Notes under the pieces: generated by a model | What the model saw: the letters and a program-made list of their open reading frames with translations, nothing else | The model's database searches: none | What the model was told of the DNA's origin: nothing | From: Lysinibacillus sp. SGAir0095 | GTDB lineage: Bacteria; Bacillota; Bacilli; Bacillales_A; Planococcaceae | Direction: 5' to 3' | Assembly (NCBI RefSeq): GCF_005491425.1 | Contig: NZ_CP028083.1 | Coordinates: 644,001-708,000, forward strand | Length of the DNA stretch: 64,000 nucleotides | In this document: positions 8,770 through 17,732 of the stretch, one piece after another | Layout: every line of letters starts with the position of its first letter | How positions within the stretch are numbered: position 1 is the first letter of the stretch | Translations under genes and position numbers: made by a program

Positions 8770-9089
8770 TATATCACCTCCAATCTAGTAACTCTCTTCA
8801 AGATATGCAAGTTTAAAAGAGTTACTTGAGCGGATGTAATGATTTTGGAACGATGGTATAAACGAAGAGTGTTTAAATAAAGGGAGCGAATATGGTTTTT
8901 TGTGTTTGTGTTTGAAGGTAAAAATTTTCATATAAAATAGTACACTTGAACAATCGAGTAGGAAATATAAATAGAGTAACAGGAAGAATCCCACGGAGTA
9001 TTGAACTAAAGAAGAGGGAGAGGAATGCCAAAAAGAGTTGATCCAAAAAGATGGACCAACTCCAATGAGTTTATAAGTAATTATTTCTA
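8770..9089. other. Intergenic region, no gene seen
   Basis: This gap holds the lysozyme promoter region and, at its far end, the terminator of the dehydrogenase gene. A minus-strand frame at 8785-8994 lacks a ribosome binding site and looks random. No conserved element was recognised. Confidence 0.5.
9026..9061 (-). terminator. Terminator of the short-chain dehydrogenase gene
   Basis: On the minus strand AGTTGGTCC pairs with GGATCAACT (one wobble pair) across ATCTTTTT and is followed by CTTTTT. Confidence 0.8.
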
Positions 9090-9914
9090 TTATTTTTCTT
9101 GTGCTGCTTTTACTTTAGATAAGTTCGCTACTGTTCCGCCGTCTACACGTAAGTCAATACCTGTAATATAGGAAGCCGCATCACTTAGTAAGAATTCAAC
9201 CGCTGTTGCAATTTCAGCTGCTTCTCCTTCACGACGTAGCGGCGTGATATCAAGCATCATTTTCATCTCTTTTTGTTGAGCTGCTTCTTGACGGCCCATC
9301 GGTGTATTGATTGTACCCGGAGAAAGAGAATTGATACGTGCGCCTTTTTCTCCCCATGTGAAAGCTTGGTCTTCTACGATTAATTGTACACCTAGCTTTG
9401 AGAGGCTGTATGCTGCACCCGAGTTCCCTTGTGCAAATTCCTCCATCGTTTCGATTACGTTTTCAGCTAAAGGTTGTTTTAATACTTCCGTATAAGGACC
9501 TTGGCGAGGAGCCATATAACCACTCATTGAGGAGATACATACAACAGCCGTTCCATTTGTAGCAAGTGGAAGGAAAGCTTCAAGTACGATGCCAGTTCCT
9601 ACTAAGTTTACTTCTGTAATGCGTCTTGAGTCCGCCATTGTTGGTGATAGGCCCGCTGTATGAACTAGTCCTTTTAAAGTACCTAGTTCAGAAGCCTTTT
9701 TTGCTAAAGCAGCAACATTTTCTATAGAAGTAATATCAACAGTTTGATAGTGAACATCTGTAATACCTTTACTAGCTAATTCTTCTTTCGTTTGAACGAG
9801 GCGTTCCTCAGAAACGTCTGCTAATAAGATAATACCCTTATTACCAACTAATTCAGCAGTTGCTTTACCCATACCACCAGAACCACCTGTAATTACATAA
9901 ACCTGTTTTGTCAT
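9090..9914 (-). CDS. Short-chain dehydrogenase/reductase (SDR)
   Basis: A 274-residue classical SDR. The dinucleotide-binding TGGSGGMG motif is at residues 9-16, the SSMSGY catalytic-serine segment follows the NAG-like region, and the YxxxK pair appears as YSLSK. A SPGTINTPMG loop and a C-terminal ITGIDLRVDGG complete the fold. The substrate is unknown; relatives act on hydroxysteroids or 3-hydroxyacyl groups. The ATG at 9914 is chosen because GGAGG lies seven bases before it, whereas the ATG at 9920 is only one base away. It is divergent from a TetR regulator, with a candidate operator in the short gap, so it is probably repressed by that regulator (inference). Confidence 0.87.
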   Translation of the reverse strand: MTKQVYVITGGSGGMGKATAELVGNKGIILLADVSEERLVQTKEELASKGITDVHYQTVDITSIENVAALAKKASELGTLKGLVHTAGLSPTMADSRRITEVNLVGTGIVLEAFLPLATNGTAVVCISSMSGYMAPRQGPYTEVLKQPLAENVIETMEEFAQGNSGAAYSLSKLGVQLIVEDQAFTWGEKGARINSLSPGTINTPMGRQEAAQQKEMKMMLDITPLRREGEAAEIATAVEFLLSDAASYITGIDLRVDGGTVANLSKVKAAQEK

Positions 9915-9946
9915 TTTCATTCCTCCAAACCTTTCGATAACTAAAG

Positions 9947-9960
9947 TGTAAACGTATACA
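9947..9960. promoter_or_regulatory. Candidate TetR operator
   Basis: TGTAAACGTATACA is a near-palindrome (12 of 14 positions symmetric) in the short gap between the divergent dehydrogenase and TetR genes, the usual place for a shared TetR-family operator. Assigned from position and symmetry only. Confidence 0.4.
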
Positions 9961-10011
9961 AAATAAATTTAAAAGACATTTTCAGACTAAATGTCTAGAG
10001 GAGTGTCACAA

Positions 10012-10548
10012 TTGAAAATAGCAAATGAAATCATATTTGAAGTCTTTTTAGAGTTGTTGCATGAGAAAAGTTTCAAGGACCTATCTGTAAAGGAAATAGT
10101 TCACAAGGCAGGGGTTTCTCGTTCAACGTTTTATTTACATTTTGCAGATAAATATGTGCTCATGGAAGAGGTAAGAAGGACGCTAAACGACCGTCTTTTG
10201 TCTTTTTATCAGGAAGAGTCATCCCAAAGAGAAAAACCAATTACGTTTTACTTATGTGAACATATCTTTAAATATCGCTCGTTTTACAAAGTAGAATTTG
10301 CTGATGCTATTGCGATTCAAAAACTCTCGGACAAACTAGCAGGGCATTTGCTACAAGCATTTGGAGACCAGGATTACTCTATTTTTGCAAGTTATGGAAC
10401 CATTGGCTATTTAAGTTTTTGGGTAAAGAATGAATTTGTCATGAGCCCGGCTGAGGCCGCTGAGATACTTTTAAAAATTGGTTTTACAAATTGGTCTAAA
10501 GGATTAGATCCCAAATTACTATTTCTCTTTAGTGCAAATAGAGAATAG
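10012..10548 (+). CDS. TetR/AcrR family transcriptional regulator
   Basis: A 178-residue repressor with an N-terminal helix-turn-helix (LSVKEIVHKAGVSRSTFYLHFADK, about residues 24-47) and an all-helical ligand/dimer domain resembling the TetR_C_7/8 type. The frame opens at an ATG (9991) without a ribosome binding site. TTG at 10012 has AGAGGAG eight bases upstream and gives the expected short lead before the helix-turn-helix, so it is preferred. It is divergent from the SDR and is followed by a quinone reductase and a thioesterase on the same strand. The group looks like a small acyl/carbonyl detoxification locus with its own regulator. Confidence 0.85.
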   Translation: MKIANEIIFEVFLELLHEKSFKDLSVKEIVHKAGVSRSTFYLHFADKYVLMEEVRRTLNDRLLSFYQEESSQREKPITFYLCEHIFKYRSFYKVEFADAIAIQKLSDKLAGHLLQAFGDQDYSIFASYGTIGYLSFWVKNEFVMSPAEAAEILLKIGFTNWSKGLDPKLLFLFSANRE

Positions 10549-10703
10549 AGTTACATTATTTTTAATAGCTGTTTCTATGAGTTATTATAGAATTTGAGAT
10601 TGGAAATCAATTAGGAGCTATTAGATTTAGAAGGATTTACTTACTTTTTGTGGAAGTGTTAAATTGGGAGAAGTTTAAGTTCAAAAAAGAGGGAGTTTTA
10701 TTT

Positions 10704-11693
10704 ATGCAAACGTTTGATGCTTTGATTGTAAATAAAAAAGAAGAACAATTTTCTGTTGCTCTTCAACAGTTAACATTCGAGGATTTACCAGAGGGAGACG
10801 TACTGATTCGTGTCCAATATTCTGGAGTGAATTATAAGGATAGTCTAGCAACAATTCCAAATGGCAATATTGTGAAAAATTATCCTTTTGTACCTGGAAT
10901 TGACTTAGCTGGAGTGGTTGTTTCGTCGGAAGACCCACGCTTCAAAGAAGGTGACGAGGTAATTGCAACGAGCTATGAAATTGGGGTTAGCCATTTTGGA
11001 GGATATAGTGAATATGCTCGAATCCCTGCTGAGTGGATTGTTCCGTTACCTAAAGGACTTTCGCTAAAAGAAGCAATGACAATTGGAACTGCTGGATTCA
11101 CAGCTGCACTGTCTGTTTTACGACTTGAGGATAATGGTGTAAAACCTGAAAAGGGAAAAGTGGTAGTGGCAGGAGCGACTGGTGGGGTAGGTAGCTTTGC
11201 AGTCTCGATTCTTTCAAAATTAGGCTTTGAAGTGGAAGCAAGTACAGGGAAAGAGTCAGAAAAAGAATATTTATTAAATCTAGGAGCTACATCCATTGTT
11301 TCACGAGAAGAAGTTTATGATGGTAAAATTCGCGCTTTAGGAAAACAAAAGTGGGCTGCGGCAGTCGATCCGGTTGGAGGAGAGCCGCTTGCATCATTAC
11401 TAAGCCAAATCCAATATGGCGGTTCAGTAGCAGTAAGTGGTTTAACGGCTGGAACGAATTTACCAACAACTGTGTTCCCATTTATTCTGCGAGGCGTGAA
11501 TTTACTTGGAATTGATTCAGTATACTGTGATATGGAAACGCGTTTAAAGGTATGGAATCGTTTAGCAACAGACTTTAAACCAGAGAATTTAGATGACGTT
11601 ATCCAACAAGAAGTTTCGTTAAATGAGCTTCCGGAAGTCCTGCCTACATTATTGAAAGGACAGGCCAGAGGAAGAATACTAGTCAAATTATAA
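10704..11693 (+). CDS. YhdH/YhfP-type quinone oxidoreductase (acrylyl-CoA-reductase-like MDR)
   Basis: A 329-residue medium-chain dehydrogenase/reductase without zinc ligands, of the YhdH/YhfP/AcuI group that reduces enone or acrylyl-type bonds with NADPH. The N-terminal GroES-like domain carries YSGVNYKDSLA and PFVPGIDLAGVV. The Rossmann domain starts at VVVAGATGGVGSFAV near residue 155. The frame is open from 10650, but the ATG at 10704 has GAGGGAG eight bases ahead and gives the family start MQTFDALIV. It ends 13 bp before the thioesterase start, so the two form one transcript. The physiological substrate is unknown. Confidence 0.88.
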   Translation: MQTFDALIVNKKEEQFSVALQQLTFEDLPEGDVLIRVQYSGVNYKDSLATIPNGNIVKNYPFVPGIDLAGVVVSSEDPRFKEGDEVIATSYEIGVSHFGGYSEYARIPAEWIVPLPKGLSLKEAMTIGTAGFTAALSVLRLEDNGVKPEKGKVVVAGATGGVGSFAVSILSKLGFEVEASTGKESEKEYLLNLGATSIVSREEVYDGKIRALGKQKWAAAVDPVGGEPLASLLSQIQYGGSVAVSGLTAGTNLPTTVFPFILRGVNLLGIDSVYCDMETRLKVWNRLATDFKPENLDDVIQQEVSLNELPEVLPTLLKGQARGRILVKL

Positions 11694-11706
11694 GGGGTGT
11701 ATGAAA

Positions 11707-12162
11707 ATGGTCGTTTCACAAGAATTGTTGGAATTATATGGTGCAAAGGATGAAACAGCTTTTATTGAACAAATGCATTCAAAAACTGTCAACACACTTA
11801 TTGAAGCCTTGGAGATTAAGTACGTCGAATTATCCTTGGACCGTGTTGTAATGACAATGCCTGTTGGACCGAAAACAAGGCAACCTGCTGGTATTCTGCA
11901 TGGGGGTGCATCTGTTGCTTTAGCAGAAACGGCAGCAAGTGTCGCAACAGCTTTAAACGTAGACTTAACAAAATACAATCCAGTTGGACTGGAGATCAAC
12001 GCAAACCATATCCGAAGTAAACAAGAAGGAACCGTTACCGCAATCGCAACGCCCTTACATAAAGGGCGTACAACCATGATTTGGGAGATTAAAATAGTTG
12101 ACGAAGATGAAAAGTTAATTTGTGTCTCTCGCTGTACGATGGCGGTTATTGCTAAAAAATAA
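11707..12162 (+). CDS. PaaI-family hotdog-fold thioesterase
   Basis: A 151-residue acyl-CoA thioesterase-like protein. The hotdog core shows RQPAGILHGGASVALAETAAS, where HGG and the downstream Glu are the usual active-site region, and a second strand NANHIRSKQEGTVTAIA. AAGGGG lies nine bases before the ATG at 11707 and only three before the one at 11701, so the inner ATG is chosen. It sits directly downstream of the quinone reductase. Hydrolysis of an acyl-CoA product of that pathway is inference. A strong terminator follows. Confidence 0.87.
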   Translation: MVVSQELLELYGAKDETAFIEQMHSKTVNTLIEALEIKYVELSLDRVVMTMPVGPKTRQPAGILHGGASVALAETAASVATALNVDLTKYNPVGLEINANHIRSKQEGTVTAIATPLHKGRTTMIWEIKIVDEDEKLICVSRCTMAVIAKK

Positions 12163-12175
12163 TAAAGAAGTAGCT

Positions 12176-12212
12176 GACTGTTTTAAAATTCATTTTTAAA
12201 ACAGTCTTTTTT
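12176..12212 (+). terminator. Terminator after the thioesterase gene
   Basis: GACTGTTTTAAAA pairs perfectly with TTTTAAAACAGTC across a five-base loop and is followed by seven T. Confidence 0.92.
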
Positions 12213-12338
12213 ATTGCAAATTTATTTAAAATTATATTGAATTTCTGTAAAAAAACATGGTACTCAATTATTTGTATATAAAATGAGAATAAGTTGATCT
12301 GAATCTAAATGGAAGGTGAGTTGTCATACACTCCATTC

Positions 12339-12364
12339 TCTAGTAGGATAAGACTGCTACTAGA
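12339..12364 (+). promoter_or_regulatory. Hairpin in the leader of the TauE gene
   Basis: TCTAGTAG (12339-12346) pairs perfectly with CTACTAGA (12357-12364) just upstream of the ribosome binding site of the exporter gene. It could be an operator or a leader hairpin; there is no T-run after it. Confidence 0.35.
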
Positions 12365-12389
12365 TTGATATTAGAAAGAAGGAAACAAC

Positions 12390-13166
12390 ATGGAGTTTTA
12401 TTATGTGGTACTCCTTTTCATGCTTGGTTTTATTGGTTCATTTTTATCTGGAATGCTAGGTATCGGCGGTGCGATTGTTAAGTATCCTATGCTGCTGATG
12501 ATCCCACCATTGTTTGGTTTTCAAGCTTTTACTGCCCATGAAGTATCAGGTATTAGTGCATTAGATGTATTATTTGTTTCCCTTGCAGGTGTACTCGGAT
12601 ATCGCGGTGGAAGCTATTTAAATAAATCTCTAATTATCGTGATGGGGAGCTCAGTATTAGTAGGATCCTTAATAGGCAGCTTTGATTCAGAGCTACTAAC
12701 GGAAATTCAAGTGAATATAGTTTATGGTATTTTAGCTTTACTTGCTGCCATTATGATGTTCATTCCCAAAAAGCAAAACGATGAGTCTCATATAGAGCAA
12801 GTAAAATTTAATAAACCTCTTGCAGCAATTCTTGCGTTTTTTGTAGGAATCGGATCAGGAGTGGTTGGAGCTGGTGGGGGATTCTTGCTGATTCCCATCA
12901 TGCTATTAATTCTTCGGATTCCAACAAGAATGGCCATCGCCTCAAGCTTAGCTATTACATTCATTTCTGCCGTTGCAGGGACAATAGGGAAAATATCAAC
13001 CGGACAAGTGGAGTATTTGCCTACAATCATTATTATTAGCGCAGGTTTAATCGCAGCGCCGATTGGGGCAAAAATAAGCACAAAGCTCAACACCAAAGTA
13101 TTAGAAAACATCCTAGCCATCCTTATACTAGGTACAGCAGTAAAAATCTGGATTGATATATTTTAG
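12390..13166 (+). CDS. TauE/SafE (TSUP) family anion exporter
   Basis: A 258-residue integral membrane protein with about eight hydrophobic segments in two related halves. Each half opens with the family motif: GFIGSFLSGMLGIGGAIVKYP near residues 10-30 and GIGSGVVGAGGGFLLIP near 152-168. The TSUP family moves sulfite, sulfoacetate and other organic anions across the cytoplasmic membrane; the substrate here is unknown. GAAGGAAAC precedes the ATG. It stands alone between a terminator and the convergent AraC gene. Confidence 0.88.
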   Translation: MEFYYVVLLFMLGFIGSFLSGMLGIGGAIVKYPMLLMIPPLFGFQAFTAHEVSGISALDVLFVSLAGVLGYRGGSYLNKSLIIVMGSSVLVGSLIGSFDSELLTEIQVNIVYGILALLAAIMMFIPKKQNDESHIEQVKFNKPLAAILAFFVGIGSGVVGAGGGFLLIPIMLLILRIPTRMAIASSLAITFISAVAGTIGKISTGQVEYLPTIIIISAGLIAAPIGAKISTKLNTKVLENILAILILGTAVKIWIDIF

Positions 13167-13253
13167 TAATGAATTTATGTGCTATATAAAATTAATAAGT
13201 CTGATAATCTTGCTAGAAAGTTTTGTGAATTTTTTACCAATTAATTATATATT

Positions 13254-14063
13254 CTATCTTCGCAGGATTTTTTGATATTCAATAGGGGTCATATTGGTAA
13301 ACTTTTTAAAGGTTTTATAAAAATGAGAGGAATCATAATATAGGTTTTCGTTCAGGTGATTTTCGATATGGAAATCACCTTTTACAATGTCATTTACAAT
13401 GTATTGGAAATTTACTAGCTGGAGAAATATCTTAGGTGCAATGCCAAGATCGTTTTGAAAAAGCATACGCAAATACCGTTCGGAATAACCAGAATACTGT
13501 TCTAAATCCTTCACATGTAAATTTCCGTGGTCCAATATTATTTTGTTGATACAGCTTGTAACTATTGGAGAACAATCTCCAATCTCAATGGAACTAGTTG
13601 TAAGAAAACACTCAAGCTGCTTGATATTCTCTTGTAGCGTAGAAGTTTTAAGTAATTCCTCATAGCAGGGGAGTAAGTAAGGTGCTACCTCAAACAAAGG
13701 TAATGCCTCTTCACTATTAATCTCTTTAAGAGTAGCCAGGAAGTTAAATAACTTTTGAAGAGGAAAGAGACGAATCCCAAAATAGGTAGAATCAGCGCAG
13801 AAGGATATAAATTTCCGTTTTTTTGGACTAGGAACAAGTAGGCAGTCAGAGGAATCTCCATCCAAATTAAATAACAAATCAATACATCCATCTGGTATTC
13901 CAGGGAGAACAACTCTTTTGCTCCCATTTACCACTGTTTTCAACTTATATACATAAGCAATAGAATGTTGATACCGAGGTGAAGTTTGTGAGATTTCTAA
14001 TGATTGTACATTCATCTCATTCCATTCAGGTTGAAGTGGATTAAATAATTTTAATAGCTCCAT
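13254..14063 (-). CDS. AraC-family transcriptional regulator
   Basis: A 269-residue regulator. The C-terminal AraC domain (about residues 165-269) has two helix-turn-helix units, with LHVKDLEQYSGYSERYLRMLF and the family signature end SSHFYKTFKKFTNMTPIEYQ. The N-terminal 150 residues resemble the DUF6597 type of sensing domain (LPGIPDGCIDLLFNLDG), not a cupin. It is divergent from a copper amine oxidase gene across about 140 bp, so it is the likely activator of the amine-use genes (inference). No ligand can be named. Confidence 0.87.
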   Translation of the reverse strand: MELLKLFNPLQPEWNEMNVQSLEISQTSPRYQHSIAYVYKLKTVVNGSKRVVLPGIPDGCIDLLFNLDGDSSDCLLVPSPKKRKFISFCADSTYFGIRLFPLQKLFNFLATLKEINSEEALPLFEVAPYLLPCYEELLKTSTLQENIKQLECFLTTSSIEIGDCSPIVTSCINKIILDHGNLHVKDLEQYSGYSERYLRMLFQNDLGIAPKIFLQLVNFQYIVNDIVKGDFHIENHLNENLYYDSSHFYKTFKKFTNMTPIEYQKILRR

Positions 14064-14204
14064 ATTTTCACCTCATTATTATAATTGTAATTTTTATCAC
14101 ACAATTCTTAATTGTTAGAAAATATAACATGTATTTCCGGTTTTTACAATGTTTAAAATTTTCTGTCATCTTATAATACAAATAGATGAAAGGAGATGTT
14201 ACAT

Positions 14205-16163
14205 ATGGTGAAGATTGAGGAAAGTATTACAAAGGTAGCTCATCCATTGGCTCCACTTACGGAAGAGGAAATTCAAAGAGCTGTTGAGATTTTAAAGGCA
14301 GAAAAACAAATAAATGAACAGGTTCGTTTTCCGACAGTTACTTTAAATGAACCTAAAAAAGAAGTTGTCTTGAACTTTAAACAAGGTGATGCATTTGATC
14401 GTGAAGTGTTCTTTGTACTTCTAGATAATTCCGTTCCAACTACGTATGAAGCAGTTGTTTCTTTAACAACTTCTACTGTTGTTCGATTTGAAGAAATTCC
14501 AGATGTTCAGCCTGGCATAATGCTTGAAGAATTTTTAGAATGTGAAAATCTCGTAAAAAAACATCCTGTATTTATAGAGGCTCTTAAAAAACGTGGAATT
14601 GAAGACTCGGATCTTATCATGGTTGATCCATGGTCGGCAGGGTATTTTAATATTCCTGAAAATGAAGGGAAACGTTTGGCACGTGCCATTTGCTGGCAAA
14701 AGAAATTTGAAGATGATAATGGATATGCTTATCCTTTAACAGGGATTGTGGCATATGTGGATTTAAATAAGATGGAAGTGGATCGAATCGAAGACTTTGG
14801 CGTTCGTGAAATGCCGACACATGATGGGAACTACTATCCGGAAACAAGCGATTCAATTGAATTTCGCCAAGATTTAAAGCCATTGGAAATAATTCAGCCA
14901 GAAGGACCAAGCTTCACGGTTGAAGGAAACTTAATTAAATGGCAAAAATGGAGCTTCCGATATGGCTTTACCCCACGTGAAGGTCTTGTGCTTTATACCA
15001 TAAATTATCACGATAAAGGCATAGAACGACCAATTTTATATCGTGGTGCACTATCTGAAATGGTTGTACCATATGGCGATGCATCGTTTGCTCATAATTC
15101 ACAAAATGCCTTCGATGCAGGGGAATATGGAATGGGCCAATTAGCAAACTCACTGGAATTGGGCTGTGATTGTCTAGGGCATATTCATTATTTCGATGCG
15201 GTAATATCCGATAGTTCTGGTAATCCACGTACCATTAAAAATGCAATTTGCTTACATGAAGAAGATTATGGTATTGGTTGGAAGCATACAGATTGGCGCA
15301 CAGATCATATGGAGGTGCGACGTTCTCGAAAACTAGTAATCTCATTCTTCTGTACAGTAGGGAACTATGATTATGGCTTCTATTGGAGCTTTTACCAAGA
15401 TGGCACAATCGAGGTGGAAGTAAAGCTAACAGGGATGTTGAATACAGGTACATTTGATGAAGCAGGTAAATCAAAATACGGCACTGAAATCGCACCAGGA
15501 TTAAATGCAGTTCATCATCAACATTTCTTTAACTTCCGACTTGATACGATGGTAGATGGTGTGAAAAACTCAGTAGTTGAAACCGAAACTTACGCTGAAG
15601 TAGAAGGACCGGAAAATCCTTATTCAAATGCCTTTTACCCAGTTTCAAGAACATTTAAAAGCGAGAAGGAAGCGACTCGTATTTTAGATATGCAAACACA
15701 ACGTTCATGGAAAATCGTAAATAAGAATTCATTAAATTTTGTGGGTCAACCAGTGGGATACAAAATTATGCCTGGTGAAAACTGCTTACCATTTGCCCAT
15801 GATAGTTCAAGTGTTATTAAACGAGCAGGCTTCATAAAAAATCATCTACATGTAACACAATTTGATGAAAATGAAATGTACGCTTCGGGTAAATATCCAA
15901 ACCAGCACAAAGGTGGGGACGGTTTAACGAAATACATCCAACAAGATCGTGCGATAGATGATGAAGATATTGTTGTTTGGTATACAATGGGGCATCATCA
16001 TCTTACTCGTCCAGAAGATTGGCCGGTGATGCCAACAGCTTATATTAATTTCCATCTAAAACCTGTAGGCTTCTTCGATCGAAACCCAGCATTAGATGTG
16101 CCGAGACCCACGAAGAAAAATGCTTGTAGTGTATCAAATACACAATCAACAAGTTGCCACTAA
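14205..16163 (+). CDS. Copper-containing primary-amine oxidase
   Basis: A 652-residue copper amine oxidase that converts primary amines with O2 and water to aldehydes, ammonia and H2O2. The tyrosine that becomes the topaquinone cofactor is Y388 in the N-Y-D motif. Two copper ligands are H438 and H440 in HHQHFFNF, and a third histidine is expected in the GHHHLTRPEDWP stretch near residue 600. The AFDAGEYGMGQ segment holds the catalytic-base aspartate. AAAGGAG sits ten bases before the ATG at 14205 and only one base from the ATG at 14196, so the inner start is used. No signal peptide is seen. Divergent AraC regulator and a downstream amino acid/amine permease suggest an inducible amine catabolic unit. 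Confidence 0.92.
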   Translation: MVKIEESITKVAHPLAPLTEEEIQRAVEILKAEKQINEQVRFPTVTLNEPKKEVVLNFKQGDAFDREVFFVLLDNSVPTTYEAVVSLTTSTVVRFEEIPDVQPGIMLEEFLECENLVKKHPVFIEALKKRGIEDSDLIMVDPWSAGYFNIPENEGKRLARAICWQKKFEDDNGYAYPLTGIVAYVDLNKMEVDRIEDFGVREMPTHDGNYYPETSDSIEFRQDLKPLEIIQPEGPSFTVEGNLIKWQKWSFRYGFTPREGLVLYTINYHDKGIERPILYRGALSEMVVPYGDASFAHNSQNAFDAGEYGMGQLANSLELGCDCLGHIHYFDAVISDSSGNPRTIKNAICLHEEDYGIGWKHTDWRTDHMEVRRSRKLVISFFCTVGNYDYGFYWSFYQDGTIEVEVKLTGMLNTGTFDEAGKSKYGTEIAPGLNAVHHQHFFNFRLDTMVDGVKNSVVETETYAEVEGPENPYSNAFYPVSRTFKSEKEATRILDMQTQRSWKIVNKNSLNFVGQPVGYKIMPGENCLPFAHDSSSVIKRAGFIKNHLHVTQFDENEMYASGKYPNQHKGGDGLTKYIQQDRAIDDEDIVVWYTMGHHHLTRPEDWPVMPTAYINFHLKPVGFFDRNPALDVPRPTKKNACSVSNTQSTSCH

Positions 16164-16172
16164 GTGAAAGTT

Positions 16173-16204
16173 GCAGAAACGCTGCCTCTAGCGTTTCTGC
16201 TTTT
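16173..16204 (+). terminator. Terminator after the amine oxidase gene
   Basis: GCAGAAACGCT pairs perfectly with AGCGTTTCTGC and is followed by TTTTC. The permease may therefore have its own promoter or be reached by read-through. Confidence 0.85.
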
Positions 16205-16307
16205 CGTTAATCCAAGAGTGGATTCGTGAACAGGAAAGAATGCCATTCAGCTTCGTTAACTGATTAAACACATTTGCTAGGAATTAAATGAAAAGGAGGA
16301 GATTAAA

Positions 16308-17510
16308 ATGGTTGAATTGAAAAGAAAATTAGGCTTTTGGCAAGCTTATGCAACAGCTACAGGTTTAGTTGTTGCTGGTTCTACAATGGTATCTCTTGGG
16401 AATGGTTTTGGTTCAATTGGACCGGCATTTATTGTTGCGGCATTCATCGCAATGATTATTAGTATTATCATTGCATTGTCTTATGCTGAGCTGTCTTCCA
16501 TCATGCCTGGTCCCGGAATGATAGGGGATTATACATTGGTTTCAATGGGAAGGTTTATGTCCATTGTTACGTTGCTTGCGGGGTATTTGGTTTTGGCTGC
16601 AACAGTTGGCCCTATGGAAACGATGACGGCTAGTATGGCCATTGAATACCTCATTCCCGGTGTTAATACGATGTTTATTGCAGTTGCCATTTTAGTCGCT
16701 TTCTTAGTAGTTAACGTTCTGGGAGTACAGATTTTCGGATCTGTTCAGCTGGGTATTGTCCTATTGTTAATGCTATCGACTGCTGTGATGGGTGTTTTAG
16801 GTTTATTTGATGTATTGACAGTGTCTACTTCAATAGTGCCCGAATTTAACCCGTTTGGCTGGTCTACGGTTATGCAAGCAATTGCATTAGGGCTGTGGTT
16901 ATTTATTGGGATCGAATTCGTTATTCCTTTGGGTAATGAAGTGAAAAAACCTGAAAAAACCATTCCAAAAGCAATGATTTTTGGATTGATTACAATTTTT
17001 ATTGTGGATATGTTATTTGGTTTTGCCTTAACAAGGCATCTTGATCTAGCAAGTCTAGCAGGTGCGGATACTCCTCAAATTGTGGGTGCTGCAGCGATGT
17101 TTGGAGATATAGGTGGAATTCTTATGGCCGCCATTACAGTCTTAGCAGCAACTAGTTCCATTAATGCGAATTTCGCAGCAGTCCCACGCATGTTTTATGG
17201 TCTAGCCCGTAAAGGACTATTGCCAAATGCGTTTAAGTACATCCATCCTAAATTCCGAACACCAGTATTTGGAATAGTGTTTGTCTTCTTATTATTTACA
17301 CTCCCGTTATTTGTTCTAGAATCGAATATCAATGTCATTATGACACTCCTTTCTGCCGCTAGTGTAACCTGGTTTTTCTCATATATCGTAGCTCAAATTG
17401 ATGTTTTAATATTACGCAAACGGTATCCAGAGATTACACGACCTTTTAAAGCACCATTTAGTCCAATTCTACAAATCATCGGAATTGCTTCTTGTGTGTA
17501 TATGATGTGA
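16308..17510 (+). CDS. APC-family amino acid/amine permease, truncated by a frameshift
   Basis: A 400-residue permease of the amino acid-polyamine-organocation family with about ten membrane segments. The helix 1 motif appears as ATGLVVAGSTMVSLG near residues 15-29, and GLWLFIGIEFVIPLGNEVKKPEKTIPKA near 190-217 is typical of the family. The frame stops at TGA (17508-17510) in the middle of a membrane helix. Inserting one base in the ATGATGTGACG stretch would fuse it to the next frame, ending at 17728 and giving a normal 474-residue permease. AAAGGAGGAG precedes the ATG. Its place after the amine oxidase suggests uptake of the oxidase substrate (inference). Function is doubtful if the frameshift is real. 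Confidence 0.85.
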   Translation: MVELKRKLGFWQAYATATGLVVAGSTMVSLGNGFGSIGPAFIVAAFIAMIISIIIALSYAELSSIMPGPGMIGDYTLVSMGRFMSIVTLLAGYLVLAATVGPMETMTASMAIEYLIPGVNTMFIAVAILVAFLVVNVLGVQIFGSVQLGIVLLLMLSTAVMGVLGLFDVLTVSTSIVPEFNPFGWSTVMQAIALGLWLFIGIEFVIPLGNEVKKPEKTIPKAMIFGLITIFIVDMLFGFALTRHLDLASLAGADTPQIVGAAAMFGDIGGILMAAITVLAATSSINANFAAVPRMFYGLARKGLLPNAFKYIHPKFRTPVFGIVFVFLLFTLPLFVLESNINVIMTLLSAASVTWFFSYIVAQIDVLILRKRYPEITRPFKAPFSPILQIIGIASCVYMM

Positions 17511-17728
17511 CGATTACACCAGATTGGTCTGCGAAGATGATGATTTATGGAATATCAGGTGGGATGATGCTCTTAATATGTCTGTATGCATTTACGTGGT
17601 TAAAATTTAAGAAGCTACCGATGTTTACACCTATTTCTCTAGAAGAGTTAAAAGTTGAAAAAGATATCGTGGATGAGGAGGAATCGCCAGAATTCACTCC
17701 AACTATGGAAGCAGTGGAAAAGTGGTGA
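17492..17728 (+). pseudogene. C-terminal fragment of the frameshifted APC permease
   Basis: This frame continues the permease: TITPDWSAKMMIYGISGGMMLLICLYAF is the last membrane helix and the charged tail ends in EAVEKW. It has no ribosome binding site of its own. It overlaps the 3' end of the preceding frame by 19 bases, in another reading frame. A single added base near 17508 joins the two. It is a gene part, not a separate gene. Confidence 0.75.
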
Positions 17729-17732
17729 TGAA

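Noticed and set aside
8785-8994. 69-residue minus-strand frame upstream of the lysozyme gene
   Set aside because: GTG start without ribosome binding sequence and random-looking composition.
11688-12077. 129-residue minus-strand frame opposite the thioesterase gene
   Set aside because: It is the complement shadow of a well-supported thioesterase gene.
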